A stretch of DNA of 64,000 nt, taken from positions 992,001 through 1,056,000 of the forward strand of contig NZ_CP029488.1 in NCBI RefSeq assembly GCF_003177035.1. Reading direction: 5' to 3'. The notes beneath the pieces were generated by a model. It had not been told where the DNA came from. It ran no database searches and saw only the letters and a list, made by a program, of their open reading frames with translations. Below, in pieces: positions 9,128 through 17,726 of this stretch (the first letter of the stretch is position 1; each line of letters opens with the position of its first letter). A program made the translations under genes and the position numbers. The DNA comes from Salinisphaera sp. LB1 (GTDB lineage: Bacteria > Pseudomonadota > Gammaproteobacteria > Nevskiales > Salinisphaeraceae).

Positions 9128-10906
9128 TCAGGGCAAGGTTAAAGAGGCGCCGGGGGCAGGTCGTTGATCTGAATCAAGACAGCCCCCGGGGCGGGTTAAA
9201 CGACGATATTCGGCACAGGAATCGGTGAGCTCGGCCGGCGTGCCATCCCCCACGACATGGCCCCGATCGAGCACGATCACGCGCTCGCAGCGGGCCACCC
9301 ATTCCGGCTGATGCGACACCACAATCAGCGTCCGGCCGGACAGGCGAGCCGCCGCCGCGGACCACAGCCGCGCGGCGGTGGCACCGTCCAGCCCTTCGCC
9401 GGGCTCGTCCATGATCACCACCGGGGCGTCGCGCAGCAGCGCGCGGGCGATACCGATACGGCGGATCTGGCCGCCGGACAGGCGCAGCCCCTCCTCGCCG
9501 ACCAGCGTGGCGTAGCCCTCGGGCAACGCCATGATTTCGTCATGAATGGCAGCAGCCTTCGCGGCGGCGATGATCGCGTTTTCGTCGGCGTCCGGGTCGC
9601 CCACGGCGATGTTGTCGGTGACCGTGGCGTGGAACAGGTAGATGCGCTGCGGTACCAGCGCGATCGCGGCCCGCAGATCGGCGCTGCGATATGCCGTCAC
9701 GGGGGCGCCGCCCCAAGTCACTTGACCCCGCTCGGGCACCGTCATTCGGGTCAGCAAATGCACCAGGCTGCTCTTGCCCGCGCCGCTGGCGCCGACGATC
9801 GCGACGCGCTCGCCGGGCGCGATCGAAAGCGACGCATCAGCCAGCGCCCAGGGCGTATCCGGCGTGTGGCGGACAAAGACATGCTCGAACACCAGACGAT
9901 GGTCGACCGGCGCCGGTCGCGGCGTCTCGGGCTCGACGATGGCCGGACGCAGCGCCTCGAAGGCGCGCAGCCGGCGGGTTGCGGCCTGGAGCTGGCCCAG
10001 CGCCTGCCAGGCCGCGGGCATCTGGGTCACGGCCTCGACGCTTGCCAGCACCAGCAGCACGACCGGCGCGAAATCGATCGGCGCCGCCGCGCCGCTACGA
10101 ATCGCCGGCACGATCAGCCCGATCGACGCCAGTACCGCCGCATTGATCAGCACCAGCATGCCGGCCTGGCCGAGCCCGGTCAGGCGCGAAAGACGCGCCT
10201 GGCTGTCCAGATGGGCCTCGGTCAACGCGGCGACCTCGCGTTCACGCGCGGCGAAGGCGTCGAACACCACCAATTCGCCCAGACCTTCGACCATGTCCAC
10301 GAGCTGGGCCTTGAGCCGGGCGGCGATCGCCACCGACTGCGCCCCCGGCGCGCGCCCGGCGCGTGCCACCCACCACGGCAACAGCCCCCCGGCCATCATC
10401 AGCAGCGCCAGGTTGGTCAGGGCCACCGCCACGCTGTACCAGGCCCAGACCGCGACCGCCCCCGCCACGCAGACCACGCCCACGGTCACCGGCAGAATCA
10501 GCTGCAGATAGACCGCGCTCAACGTGTCGATATCGGCCCGCACGCGGGCCAGCAGATCGCCGCTGCGCAGGCCGGACAACTGATGCGCGGACAACGGCTC
10601 GACCTGGCGGTAGAACCACACCCGCAGCCCGGTCAGCAGCTTGAATGTCGCGTCGTGGGTGACCAGCCGTTCCAGATAACGTCCGCCGGTGCGCGCGATC
10701 GCCAGGCCGCGGATGGCCGCGGCCGGCGTGAAGTAATTCATATCGGCGGCGGCCAGCCCGGCCGCCGCCATGCTGGCAATGAACCAGCCGGAAACGGCCA
10801 GCAACGCCATGTTGGAGGCGACCGTGATGATGCCGAGTACGATGCCGAGCGCAAACGCCCCGCGATACGGCCGGGCGAGTTGCAGCCACCAGCGCAGATC
10901 ACTCAT
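9128..10906 (-). CDS. cydC: ABC exporter subunit CydC
   Basis: 592 aa, starting at the ATG that overlaps the last codons of cydD by 8 bp (MSDLRWWLQLARPYRG). Six-helix membrane domain, then an ATPase domain with Walker A GASGAGKSS, signature LSGGQ and Walker B VVIMDEP. CydDC exports glutathione and cysteine (or reductant/haem) to the periplasm and is needed to assemble cytochrome bd. Its final 50 bp contain an Anr box that appears to serve cydA. Confidence 0.95.
   Translation of the reverse strand: MSDLRWWLQLARPYRGAFALGIVLGIITVASNMALLAVSGWFIASMAAAGLAAADMNYFTPAAAIRGLAIARTGGRYLERLVTHDATFKLLTGLRVWFYRQVEPLSAHQLSGLRSGDLLARVRADIDTLSAVYLQLILPVTVGVVCVAGAVAVWAWYSVAVALTNLALLMMAGGLLPWWVARAGRAPGAQSVAIAARLKAQLVDMVEGLGELVVFDAFAAREREVAALTEAHLDSQARLSRLTGLGQAGMLVLINAAVLASIGLIVPAIRSGAAAPIDFAPVVLLVLASVEAVTQMPAAWQALGQLQAATRRLRAFEALRPAIVEPETPRPAPVDHRLVFEHVFVRHTPDTPWALADASLSIAPGERVAIVGASGAGKSSLVHLLTRMTVPERGQVTWGGAPVTAYRSADLRAAIALVPQRIYLFHATVTDNIAVGDPDADENAIIAAAKAAAIHDEIMALPEGYATLVGEEGLRLSGGQIRRIGIARALLRDAPVVIMDEPGEGLDGATAARLWSAAAARLSGRTLIVVSHQPEWVARCERVIVLDRGHVVGDGTPAELTDSCAEYRRLTRPGGCLDSDQRPAPGASLTLP
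9164..9177. promoter_or_regulatory. FNR/Anr box upstream of cydA, inside cydC
   Basis: TTGATCTGAATCAA, a perfect TTGAT-N4-ATCAA match, lying in the 3' end of cydC, 81 bp before the cydA start. On the minus strand a -10-like TAACCT begins 22 bp after the box, the class II activation distance, though the hexamer itself is poor. Confidence 0.7.
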
Positions 10907-12647
10907 GCCGGCCCTCCGCGAGCATCGCGGCATAGCGCCCGCCGGCCGCCACCAGCTCAGCGTGGCAGCCGGTCTCGACCACCCGGCCGGCATCCAGCAC
11001 CACGATGCGATCGGCCTCGCGGACGGTGGCCAGACGATGCGCGATGACCACCAGGCTGCGATCCGCGCCCAACTCGCCGAGCGCCACCGTCAGCGCCTGT
11101 TCATTGGGGGCGTCCAGATGCGCGCTGGCTTCGTCGACTACCACGAAGGGTGCGGCGGCCGCCAGCGCCCGGGCGATCGCCAGCCGCTGGGCTTCGCCGC
11201 CGGACAAGCGCAGCCCGCGTTCGCCGATCGCCGTGTCGAGACCGTCCGGCAGCGCGGCCACGAACGCCCGCGCCTGAGCACGCTCCAATGCCTGCCACAG
11301 GGCATCGTCCGGCACCTCGATCGCGCCGAGCGTGAGATTGTCGCGCACGTTGCCATGGAACAACCGCGGCTGCTGGGGTACCCAGGCACACCAGCGCCGC
11401 CAGTAAGCGGGGGCCAGCGTCGCGCGATCGATGCCATCCAGCGTGACGCGGCCGGTTGTCGGCGCGAGCAGCCCCATGAGCACCAGTGCCAGCGTGCTCT
11501 TGCCCGCTGCGGAGGCGCCGACGATGGCCACCGTCTCGCCCGGCGCGATCGACAGATCCACCGCGGTCAGCGCCTGGGTGCCGTCCGGGTAGGCGTACGA
11601 CACCGCATCGAGCGCGACGGCCGGCGCGCGCCCGGCCACCAGCCCGTCGCAACGGCTGCCCGGGTTCGCATCGGCGGGGGCGTCCAGCAGGGCGACAATG
11701 CCCTCCGCGGCCCCGATCGCTTCCATGCGCGCGTGGTAGACCGTGCCCATGTTGCGCAGCGGCAGATAGAACTCGGGCGCCAGCAGCAGTACCAGGAAAC
11801 CGGAGGTGAAGCCGATATCGCCCCAGAGCAGGCGAAACCCGATCAATACCGCCACCATGGCGATGCTGACCGTGGCCAGGAATTCGAGCACCAGCGACGA
11901 CACGAACGCCAGCCGCAGCACGCGCATCGTGGCCAGGCGGTATTCATCCGACAGCTTTGCGATCAGCCGGGCTTCGCGCGCGCCGAGATTGAATAGCTTG
12001 AGCGTGGTCAGCCCCTGCAACGCGTCCAGGAAATGCCCCGACAACACCCCCATGCGCCGCCACTGGCGCTGGTTGAGCTTTTCGGCGCCGCGCCCGATGA
12101 AGATCATGAATACCGGGATCAGCGGCGCAGTCACCACCAGAATCAGCCCGGATATCCAGTCGATGGGCGCGATCACGGCAAGAATCGCCAATGGCACCAG
12201 CGCAGCCAGCGCGCTCTGCGGCAGGTAGCGGGCGTAGTAGGCTTCCAGTGCCTCGACCCCGTCGCTGAGCGTGTTGACCAGATCGCCGGTCGCCTGGCTG
12301 CGTTGCCAGACGATGCCGCGCCCGGCCAGCCGTGCCACCAGCCGGGCGCGGATTTCGGTCTTGATGGCACGCCCGGCGGCAAAGGCGGTCTGTTGCACCA
12401 GATAGACCAGCCCGGCCCGCACCAGCACGATCGCGGCCAGCCCGGCCAGCAGCCACACCAGCGCGGGCAATGCCGCGCGGTCGAAAATCACCGCATTGGC
12501 CAGATGCGCAAGCACGCTGGCCTGAACGATCAGCAACAGGCCGCCGGCCAGGCCGAGGCCGACGGTAATCGCGACCGGGCGACGGACATGCGCCCGGTTG
12601 GATTTCAACCAGGCAAGCGTGGGCGTGGCAGCGGAATGGCTCATCAT
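10899..12647 (-). CDS. cydD: ABC exporter subunit CydD
   Basis: 582 aa; the start is ATG at 12647 or the adjacent ATG at 12644. N-terminal membrane domain (six helices), then an ATPase domain with Walker A GASAAGKST, signature LSGGE and Walker B FVVVDEASAHLDAP. It forms the heterodimeric thiol exporter with CydC, required for functional bd oxidase. It is the first gene of the cydD-cydC-cydA-cydB-cydX-like run, and its promoter region is shared with the divergent anr gene. Confidence 0.95.
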   Translation of the reverse strand: MMSHSAATPTLAWLKSNRAHVRRPVAITVGLGLAGGLLLIVQASVLAHLANAVIFDRAALPALVWLLAGLAAIVLVRAGLVYLVQQTAFAAGRAIKTEIRARLVARLAGRGIVWQRSQATGDLVNTLSDGVEALEAYYARYLPQSALAALVPLAILAVIAPIDWISGLILVVTAPLIPVFMIFIGRGAEKLNQRQWRRMGVLSGHFLDALQGLTTLKLFNLGAREARLIAKLSDEYRLATMRVLRLAFVSSLVLEFLATVSIAMVAVLIGFRLLWGDIGFTSGFLVLLLAPEFYLPLRNMGTVYHARMEAIGAAEGIVALLDAPADANPGSRCDGLVAGRAPAVALDAVSYAYPDGTQALTAVDLSIAPGETVAIVGASAAGKSTLALVLMGLLAPTTGRVTLDGIDRATLAPAYWRRWCAWVPQQPRLFHGNVRDNLTLGAIEVPDDALWQALERAQARAFVAALPDGLDTAIGERGLRLSGGEAQRLAIARALAAAAPFVVVDEASAHLDAPNEQALTVALGELGADRSLVVIAHRLATVREADRIVVLDAGRVVETGCHAELVAAGGRYAAMLAEGRHE

Positions 12648-12713
12648 GCGGGGCGGCCGAGCCGCCGGTCGAAGCAGACGGCGCTACACTAATCGGTCAC
12701 CCGATCAACATCG

Positions 12714-12727
12714 TTGATCTGGATCAA
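12714..12727. promoter_or_regulatory. FNR/Anr box between cydD and anr
   Basis: TTGATCTGGATCAA, a perfect FNR/Anr palindrome. Toward cydD, a TAGTGT hexamer begins exactly 22 bp after it, the class II position. Toward anr no good -10 sits at that distance, so anr may be autorepressed or use another promoter. A second overlapping inverted repeat, GATCAAC-N3-GTTGATC, covers 12703-12719. Confidence 0.85.
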
Positions 12728-12835
12728 TCATCAATCTGACGCGCACAAAACGATGGTGGGCTGGGTACCTCCGATCCGAACGAATTTTTGGTTACAGTAA
12801 GCGGCTATGCTTTCCACCGTCGACCGGAGCCGTAC

Positions 12836-13579
12836 ATGCCGGCGACATTCCGACATCTTGATAACGTCCAGCAGGCCTGCGGCCGCTGCTCGCTGGCGCA
12901 TTTATGCCTGCCCTACGGGCTGGGCACGGGCGATATCCAGCGCCTGGAAACATTGGTGGATGTCGGCAGGCCGCTGGCCCGCGGCACCGAACTGTTCGCC
13001 CAGGGCGACCGGTTGAGCGCCCTGTACGCGGTGGGCTCGGGAGCCATGAAGACTTCGATGATCGACGCCGAAGGCCTGGAACAGATCATGGGCTTCTACT
13101 ACCCCGGCGATCTGCTCGGCCTGGACGGCATGGGCGATGAAGTCCACCACTGCACGGCGACCGCACTCGAGGACAGCCAGATCTGTCGCATTCCGTTCGA
13201 TCAACTCGATCAACTGGTCGACGAGGTTCCCGGCCTGCGCCGCCAGCTCATGCGCCTGATGAGCCATGCCCTGTCCGATGACGAGCAGCTTCTGCTGACA
13301 CTGGGCCGAAAGAGCAGCGAAGGCCGGATCGCGACCCTGCTGCTGAGCCTGTCGCGGCGGCGGGAGATGCGCGGATTGCCGGCCTCGCCGATCCGCCTAT
13401 CGATGAAGCGCGCCGATCTGGCCAACTTTCTCGGCATGCGTATCGAAACCGTCAGCCGCGTGCTGCGCCGACTGCAGGAATGCCGGATCATCGCGGTGGA
13501 TCGTGCGGATGTTGCGGTTCTCGATTTCGACGCGCTGGAAGCATGGGCCACGCGCGGCGCCTGGGTGGCCGACCAGTAA
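12836..13579 (+). CDS. anr: Oxygen-sensing Fnr/Anr-type transcription regulator
   Basis: 247 aa from ATG (MPATFRHLDN) with GGAG 6 bp upstream; a TTG-initiated frame from 12788 is also open. N-terminal cysteines C15, C18 and C24 (ACGRCSLAHLC) plus C117 (ALEDSQICRIP) are the four ligands of the oxygen-labile [4Fe-4S] cluster. A cNMP-like barrel, dimer helix and Crp-type helix-turn-helix follow. The recognition helix RIETVSRVL keeps the E-x-x-S-R residues that read TTGAT half-sites. Matching boxes occur next to cyd, ompW and both usp genes, supporting an Anr role in low-oxygen control. Confidence 0.95.
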   Translation: MPATFRHLDNVQQACGRCSLAHLCLPYGLGTGDIQRLETLVDVGRPLARGTELFAQGDRLSALYAVGSGAMKTSMIDAEGLEQIMGFYYPGDLLGLDGMGDEVHHCTATALEDSQICRIPFDQLDQLVDEVPGLRRQLMRLMSHALSDDEQLLLTLGRKSSEGRIATLLLSLSRRREMRGLPASPIRLSMKRADLANFLGMRIETVSRVLRRLQECRIIAVDRADVAVLDFDALEAWATRGAWVADQ

Positions 13580-13594
13580 TCCCGACCGGCTCGC

Positions 13595-13636
13595 AGGCGG
13601 CTCCGGATCGTGGCGGTGCCCGATCCGGAGCCGCCT
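13595..13636. terminator. Long hairpin between convergent anr and ompW
   Basis: A perfect 16-bp inverted repeat (13595-13610 with 13621-13636) and a 10-nt loop, placed between two convergent 3' ends. There is no U-run on either side, so it may act as a weak or factor-assisted terminator. Confidence 0.65.
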
Positions 13637-13653
13637 GGGTACCCACTCGCCCT

Positions 13654-14340
13654 TTAAAAGCGATAGCCCACCGCTGCCGTGTACACCCACGGATTGATAT
13701 CGAGGTTCACCTTGGTGTGCCCGCCGCCGGCCGTGTTGACATGCGCATTGCTATCGATGCTTATATAGCGCACGTTGGCATTCACCAGCCAGTGATCGCC
13801 GATCCGGTAATCCAGGCCGACCTGGGCGGCCGGGCCGAACGAATTGCTCAGATCAAGTCCGGTCACCCCCGCTGCGGCCGCCTGACGGTGAACATGTTCG
13901 TCGAAAAACAGCGTGTAATTGACGCCCACGCCGACATAGGGCGACAACGGCGTGCCGGTCTCGAAGTGATAATCGAAGCTCAGCGTGGGCGGCAGGTGCT
14001 TGATGGAGCCGAGATCGGTACCGCCCAACGCGCCGCCCTGTAACTTCACGTCATGCTTGAACGGCCAGGCCGCCAGCAATTCGACGTCGATGTGATCGGT
14101 GATCATGTAGGCCAGCGTCACACTCGGCTTCACGTCGTTGCCGACCGAGACGTGGGTGCCCGCCAGCGCCGACGCCAGTGTGCCGGATTTGCGGTGGGTC
14201 TGTTCGTCGGGGACCACGGCGCTCGCGCCACCGCGCACGATCACGTCGCCCGCGTGCCAGACGGGGGCCGCATTGGCGGCGCTCGCACCCAGCGCGAGCA
14301 CCAATCCCGTACCGGCGCCGATCCATGTATTTCTCTTCAT
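13654..14340 (-). CDS. ompW: OmpW-family outer membrane protein
   Basis: 228 aa. Signal peptide MKRNTWIGAGTGLVLALG ending ANA-AP, then an eight-stranded barrel pattern. Family signatures include HLPPTLSFDYHF, LSPYVGVGVNYTLFF and the terminal aromatic GYRF needed for Bam-dependent assembly. OmpW forms a small hydrophobic channel. The start has a GGGAG site 6 bp upstream. An FNR/Anr box at 14403 with a TAGATT hexamer at the class II distance predicts activation under low oxygen, as reported for ompW in several gammaproteobacteria. Confidence 0.93.
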   Translation of the reverse strand: MKRNTWIGAGTGLVLALGASAANAAPVWHAGDVIVRGGASAVVPDEQTHRKSGTLASALAGTHVSVGNDVKPSVTLAYMITDHIDVELLAAWPFKHDVKLQGGALGGTDLGSIKHLPPTLSFDYHFETGTPLSPYVGVGVNYTLFFDEHVHRQAAAAGVTGLDLSNSFGPAAQVGLDYRIGDHWLVNANVRYISIDSNAHVNTAGGGHTKVNLDINPWVYTAAVGYRF

Positions 14341-14402
14341 GATGTACTCCCTTCGTCTAATGAGTCCAGGAGCGAATCTAGGCCCGTGACCGCCCGGGCG
14401 GG

Positions 14403-14416
14403 TTGATGCAGATCAA
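14403..14416. promoter_or_regulatory. FNR/Anr box upstream of ompW
   Basis: TTGATGCAGATCAA, a perfect palindrome. Read toward ompW (minus strand), a -10-like TAGATT begins exactly 22 bp after the box, giving the -41.5 class II geometry and a transcript start about 25-30 bp before the ompW ATG. Confidence 0.85.
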
Positions 14417-14451
14417 GTCGGCGCCGTCCTGCCTGCACCGCCCGAGGGCGC

Positions 14452-14465
14452 TTGATTCAGGTCAA
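14452..14465. promoter_or_regulatory. FNR/Anr box upstream of uspA1
   Basis: TTGATTCAGGTCAA, one mismatch from consensus. A -10-like CATCAT (14488-14493) begins 22 bp downstream on the plus strand, in class II register, 33 bp before the usp ATG. Confidence 0.75.
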
Positions 14466-14525
14466 TCGTCAGCCGGCGAGCGCATGGCATCATGAGGCCG
14501 ATCAAACCCAACCGAACAGCCCATC

Positions 14526-15395
14526 ATGCGCTACGCCAGCCTTCTCGCCCATGTCCAGGACACGCCCAGCCAGGCCGTGTTTACCGACACTGCCGCGGCT
14601 CTGGCGGCGCGCTGGCAAGCCCATGTCACCGGGCTGCATACCCATGTCCCGACCTACAACAGCTATGTCGCCACCGGCGACTATCCGGTGGCGCCTTCGC
14701 CGACCGTGGTCGCCGAGGACGACGCGGCCGCGCGCGATCGCGATGCAGACCTGGCTCGCACCTTCGCCGAACGCGTCGAGGCACGGCATGTGGCCGACCA
14801 CGACTGGCGCTATCGCACGGCAGACCTGGCCGGGCGCCAGACCGCGGACCTGATCGCCGAGGAAGCACGGACACACGATCTGGTCGTGCTCGGCCGCCCG
14901 GCGCCGTCCGATCGCGACCATACCAGCGCCGACACCGCCGCACTCGTCGCCCAGGCTTCGGCCCGGCCGGTGCTGGTCCTGCCGGCCAGCGATGCACCCT
15001 TTGCCAACCTCGGCCGGCAGGTCGTACTCGCCTGGAATGCGTCGCGCGAGGCACAGCGCGCCATCAGCGGTGCCCTGCCACTGCTGCAGGATGCCGAATC
15101 GGTGACTCTGCTCGTGGTCGACGACAACCATGCCTGGGTGTCACCGCACGGCGAGGAGCCCGGTGCCGATATCGCGCTTTATCTGGCTCGCCACGGCGTA
15201 TCCGTCGACGTCTCGCGGATCAGCTGCCGCGGTCGCTCGGTTGCCGAGGCCTTGTGTGCGCACGTGGATGAACGCGGCGCCGACCTGCTGTGCATGGGAG
15301 CCTACGGCCACTCGCGGCTGCGTGAGTTCTTCCTGGGCGGCACCACCTACGAGATGCTGCGACGCCTGCCCGTACCCACGCTGATCGGTGCCTGA
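14526..15395 (+). CDS. Universal stress protein, tandem UspA domains (1)
   Basis: 289 aa with two UspA-type Rossmann domains (about 1-150 and 160-289). The second domain has VVLAWNASREAQRA and the nucleotide-binding GAYGHSRLREFFLGG motif (G-x2-G-x9-G pattern); the first ends VLVLPAS and lacks the intact loop. Cytoplasmic stress protein of undefined biochemical role. Anr-controlled tandem Usp proteins support anaerobic survival in Pseudomonas, and the box at 14452 suggests the same here. A paralogue lies at 16816-17628. Confidence 0.9.
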   Translation: MRYASLLAHVQDTPSQAVFTDTAAALAARWQAHVTGLHTHVPTYNSYVATGDYPVAPSPTVVAEDDAAARDRDADLARTFAERVEARHVADHDWRYRTADLAGRQTADLIAEEARTHDLVVLGRPAPSDRDHTSADTAALVAQASARPVLVLPASDAPFANLGRQVVLAWNASREAQRAISGALPLLQDAESVTLLVVDDNHAWVSPHGEEPGADIALYLARHGVSVDVSRISCRGRSVAEALCAHVDERGADLLCMGAYGHSRLREFFLGGTTYEMLRRLPVPTLIGA

Positions 15396-15482
15396 AAAAG
15401 CAGGTGGCCCGGGTCCACAGGACCGCGCCACCGCCCTATAATCGAGCCATCGTATCCACGCCGAAAGTCGTATCCCGGGCCT

Positions 15483-16460
15483 ATGGAATACAAGGACTAT
15501 TACAAGATTCTCGGCGTCGAGCGCGACGCCACTGAAGACGACATCAAGCGCGCCTATCGCAAGCTCGCCCGCAAGTATCATCCGGACGTCAGCAGCGAGG
15601 AAGGCGCCGCCGAGAAGTTCCGCGAGGCCAACGAAGCCTACGAGGTGCTCAAGGATCCGGAAAAACGCGCCGCCTACGATCAGCTCGGCCGCGGCGGCGG
15701 CCCGCGCGCGCAGGGCGACGACGGGGCTGGCTTCGAGCCACCGCCGGGCTGGGAATCGAACTTCGATTTTCACGGCGGCGGTTATACCGGCGCCGATGCC
15801 GGCGGTTTCAGCGATTTCTTCGAGTCCCTGTTCGGTCGCGGCGGTTTTAGAGCCGCGGGCGGTCGAGGTCCCGGGGCCTCCGCAGGAGGCGCCATGCGCG
15901 GCCAGGACCAGACCGCTCGCATCGCGCTGGATCTGGAGGACGCGTTTCAGGGTGGCCAGAAAATGTTGTCGCTGCGCGTGCCGGAAGTCGATGCGCATGG
16001 CCGCGTCGTCAACCGCGAACGTACCGTGCGGGTGAACATCCCCAAGGGTGTGCGCGCCGGCCAGCAGCTGCGGCTGAGCGGCCAGGGGATGCCCGGCCTC
16101 GGTGGCGGCGACGCCGGCGATCTGTATCTTGAGATCGAATTCCGCCCCCATCCCCTGTTCCGTCTGGACGACCGCAACCTGATCCTCGAGTTGCCGGTTG
16201 CCCCCTGGGAAGCCGCGCTCGGCGCGACGGTCAAGACCCCGACGCCGGCAGGGCCGGTCGATCTCAAGATTCCGGCCGGGTCGAACGCCGGCCGGCGACT
16301 GCGTCTGAAAGGCCGGGGCATGCCGGGCAAGACGCCGGGCGATCTGATCGCCATCCTCAAGATCGTATTGCCGGAACGCCTCGACGACGAAACCCGTACG
16401 CTCTACGAGCGCCTGGCGCGCGAGAGCGACTTCAATCCCCGCAAGACACTGGGGGTCTGA
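15483..16460 (+). CDS. cbpA: DnaJ-family co-chaperone CbpA
   Basis: 325 aa. J domain at residues 4-70 with the HPD motif (33-35), then a Gly/Phe-rich linker (about 75-140) and the two C-terminal substrate-binding beta domains (VRVNIPKGVRAGQQLRL, LKGRGMPGKTPGDL). The cysteine zinc-finger of DnaJ is absent, which identifies it as CbpA rather than DnaJ. It stimulates DnaK and may bind DNA nonspecifically. The cbpM modulator gene begins 1 bp after its stop. Confidence 0.94.
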   Translation: MEYKDYYKILGVERDATEDDIKRAYRKLARKYHPDVSSEEGAAEKFREANEAYEVLKDPEKRAAYDQLGRGGGPRAQGDDGAGFEPPPGWESNFDFHGGGYTGADAGGFSDFFESLFGRGGFRAAGGRGPGASAGGAMRGQDQTARIALDLEDAFQGGQKMLSLRVPEVDAHGRVVNRERTVRVNIPKGVRAGQQLRLSGQGMPGLGGGDAGDLYLEIEFRPHPLFRLDDRNLILELPVAPWEAALGATVKTPTPAGPVDLKIPAGSNAGRRLRLKGRGMPGKTPGDLIAILKIVLPERLDDETRTLYERLARESDFNPRKTLGV

Positions 16461-16461
16461 T

Positions 16462-16785
16462 ATGCAAGACACGCGCTATACGCTGACCTGCGAGCTCGTC
16501 GATCACGGCGAAACGCTGACCTTCGCCGAGCTCTGCCGGTCCTGCGGCGTCCATGCGGAATGGGTCGCCCTGCTGGTCGAACATGGCGTGCTCGAGCCGG
16601 TGGCGCCGCGCGAACGCCAGTGGCGCTTCGCCATCACGCAACTGCCGCGGGTGCATACTGCACGCCGGCTGGCACAGGATCTCGACCTCAACGCCTCGGG
16701 CATCGCGCTGGCGCTGGAGTTGATCGACGAAATCCGCACGCTGCGCAGCCAGCTGGCCGCACGGGAGACGCTGGACGCGCATTGA
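16462..16785 (+). CDS. cbpM: CbpA modulator CbpM
   Basis: 107 aa, immediately after cbpA. It has a MerR-like N-terminal helix bundle (LTFAELCRSCGVHAEWVALLVEHGVLEP) and a helical C-terminus (LDLNASGIALALELIDEIRTLRSQL). CbpM binds the CbpA J domain and blocks its action on DnaK. Identification rests on length, pattern and gene order. The stop codon lies in the loop of a strong hairpin. Confidence 0.85.
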   Translation: MQDTRYTLTCELVDHGETLTFAELCRSCGVHAEWVALLVEHGVLEPVAPRERQWRFAITQLPRVHTARRLAQDLDLNASGIALALELIDEIRTLRSQLAARETLDAH

Positions 16786-16798
16786 TGCGCGTCCAGCG
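16769..16798. terminator. Hairpin spanning the cbpM stop codon
   Basis: A perfect 12-bp stem (16769-16780 with 16787-16798); the 6-nt loop holds the cbpM TGA. It sits between convergent cbpM and uspA2 ends. No U-run follows, so its terminator function is uncertain. Confidence 0.5.
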
Positions 16799-16815
16799 CG
16801 CCGGGCAGGCCGGGC

Positions 16816-17628
16816 TCAGTGCGCCAGCAACAGCGGTAGCGGGGGCGGCGCGTCGATCACGTCCCGCGTCACCCCGCCCAGCACCAGTTCGCGCAGCCGC
16901 GAGTGGCCATAGACGCCCATGCAGATCAGATCGGCGTTCATCTCGATCGCTTCGGTGAGCAGCGTATCGGCCACACCGACGCTGTCGCTGTCCGCAAGAC
17001 GCACTTCGGCCTCGATGCCGTGCCGCGCCAGATACAACGCGATGTCGGCGCCGGGATTGTCGCCCAGGCGACGATGGGCGGAGCCATCCGGATCGATCAC
17101 CAGCACGCACACCTGTTCGGCGCGCGCCATCAGCGGCAGCGCCGCCGTCGCGGCCCGGGTCGACTCGCGGCTGGCGTTCCAGGCCAACATGATGCGCTGG
17201 CCCAGGCGTCGATCCCGGTCGGCTTCCGGCACCGCGATCACCGGGCGCGAAGACACGATCGCGAGCCGCGCCGCGAGATCGCCGCCGCTCATGACCAGCG
17301 CATCCGCATAACGCGCATGCAGCGCCAGCGTATTCAGTGTTTCCCCCCGCACGAAACGCCATTCGTTGGTTTCCACCCCTTCTGCCCGACAGGCGGCCTC
17401 GAAGGCCTCGCGAGCCGCCAGCGTGGCTTCATCCCGGCCGCTGGCGGCCTCGGGATCGACATCGGCGATATTCGGGTAGGCCAACGGGTAGCGATAATAC
17501 GGCGGCTCGTAGACGTACAACCCGGTCAGATGGGCGTCGAAGCGCGCGGCCAGCGCGGCGGCCTGATTGATCGCGGCGCGATCCAGCGAGACCTCCGTGA
17601 TGGCAATGATCAGACTCTTGTAGCTCAT
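16816..17628 (-). CDS. Universal stress protein, tandem UspA domains (2)
   Basis: 270 aa, two UspA domains (about 1-140 and 145-270). The second domain carries IMLAWNASRESTRA and GVYGHSRLRELVLGG, almost the same as in the usp protein at 14526, so the two are paralogues. The N-terminus MSYKSLIIAITEV is typical of Usp. A near-consensus Anr box lies 85 bp upstream with a -10-like hexamer in class II register. Confidence 0.9.
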   Translation of the reverse strand: MSYKSLIIAITEVSLDRAAINQAAALAARFDAHLTGLYVYEPPYYRYPLAYPNIADVDPEAASGRDEATLAAREAFEAACRAEGVETNEWRFVRGETLNTLALHARYADALVMSGGDLAARLAIVSSRPVIAVPEADRDRRLGQRIMLAWNASRESTRAATAALPLMARAEQVCVLVIDPDGSAHRRLGDNPGADIALYLARHGIEAEVRLADSDSVGVADTLLTEAIEMNADLICMGVYGHSRLRELVLGGVTRDVIDAPPPLPLLLAH

Positions 17629-17712
17629 GGCAGTGTTCCCTGCGTGATCCGGACACGACCCGGCCGAATGCCGGGCATACCGCCAGATTAACGCCGGTCC
17701 GGCGCACAGGAC

Positions 17713-17726
17713 CTGATCTGGATCAA
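17713..17726. promoter_or_regulatory. FNR/Anr-like box upstream of uspA2
   Basis: CTGATCTGGATCAA, one mismatch from consensus. Toward the minus-strand usp gene, TAATCT (complement 17685-17690) begins exactly 22 bp after the box. The box lies 10 bp beyond and upstream of that promoter, just before the dusB stop codon. Confidence 0.65.

Noticed and set aside
12703-12719. Second independent operator next to the cydD/anr box
   Set aside because: The inverted repeat shares its right arm with the Anr box and has N3 instead of N4 spacing; it may be chance.
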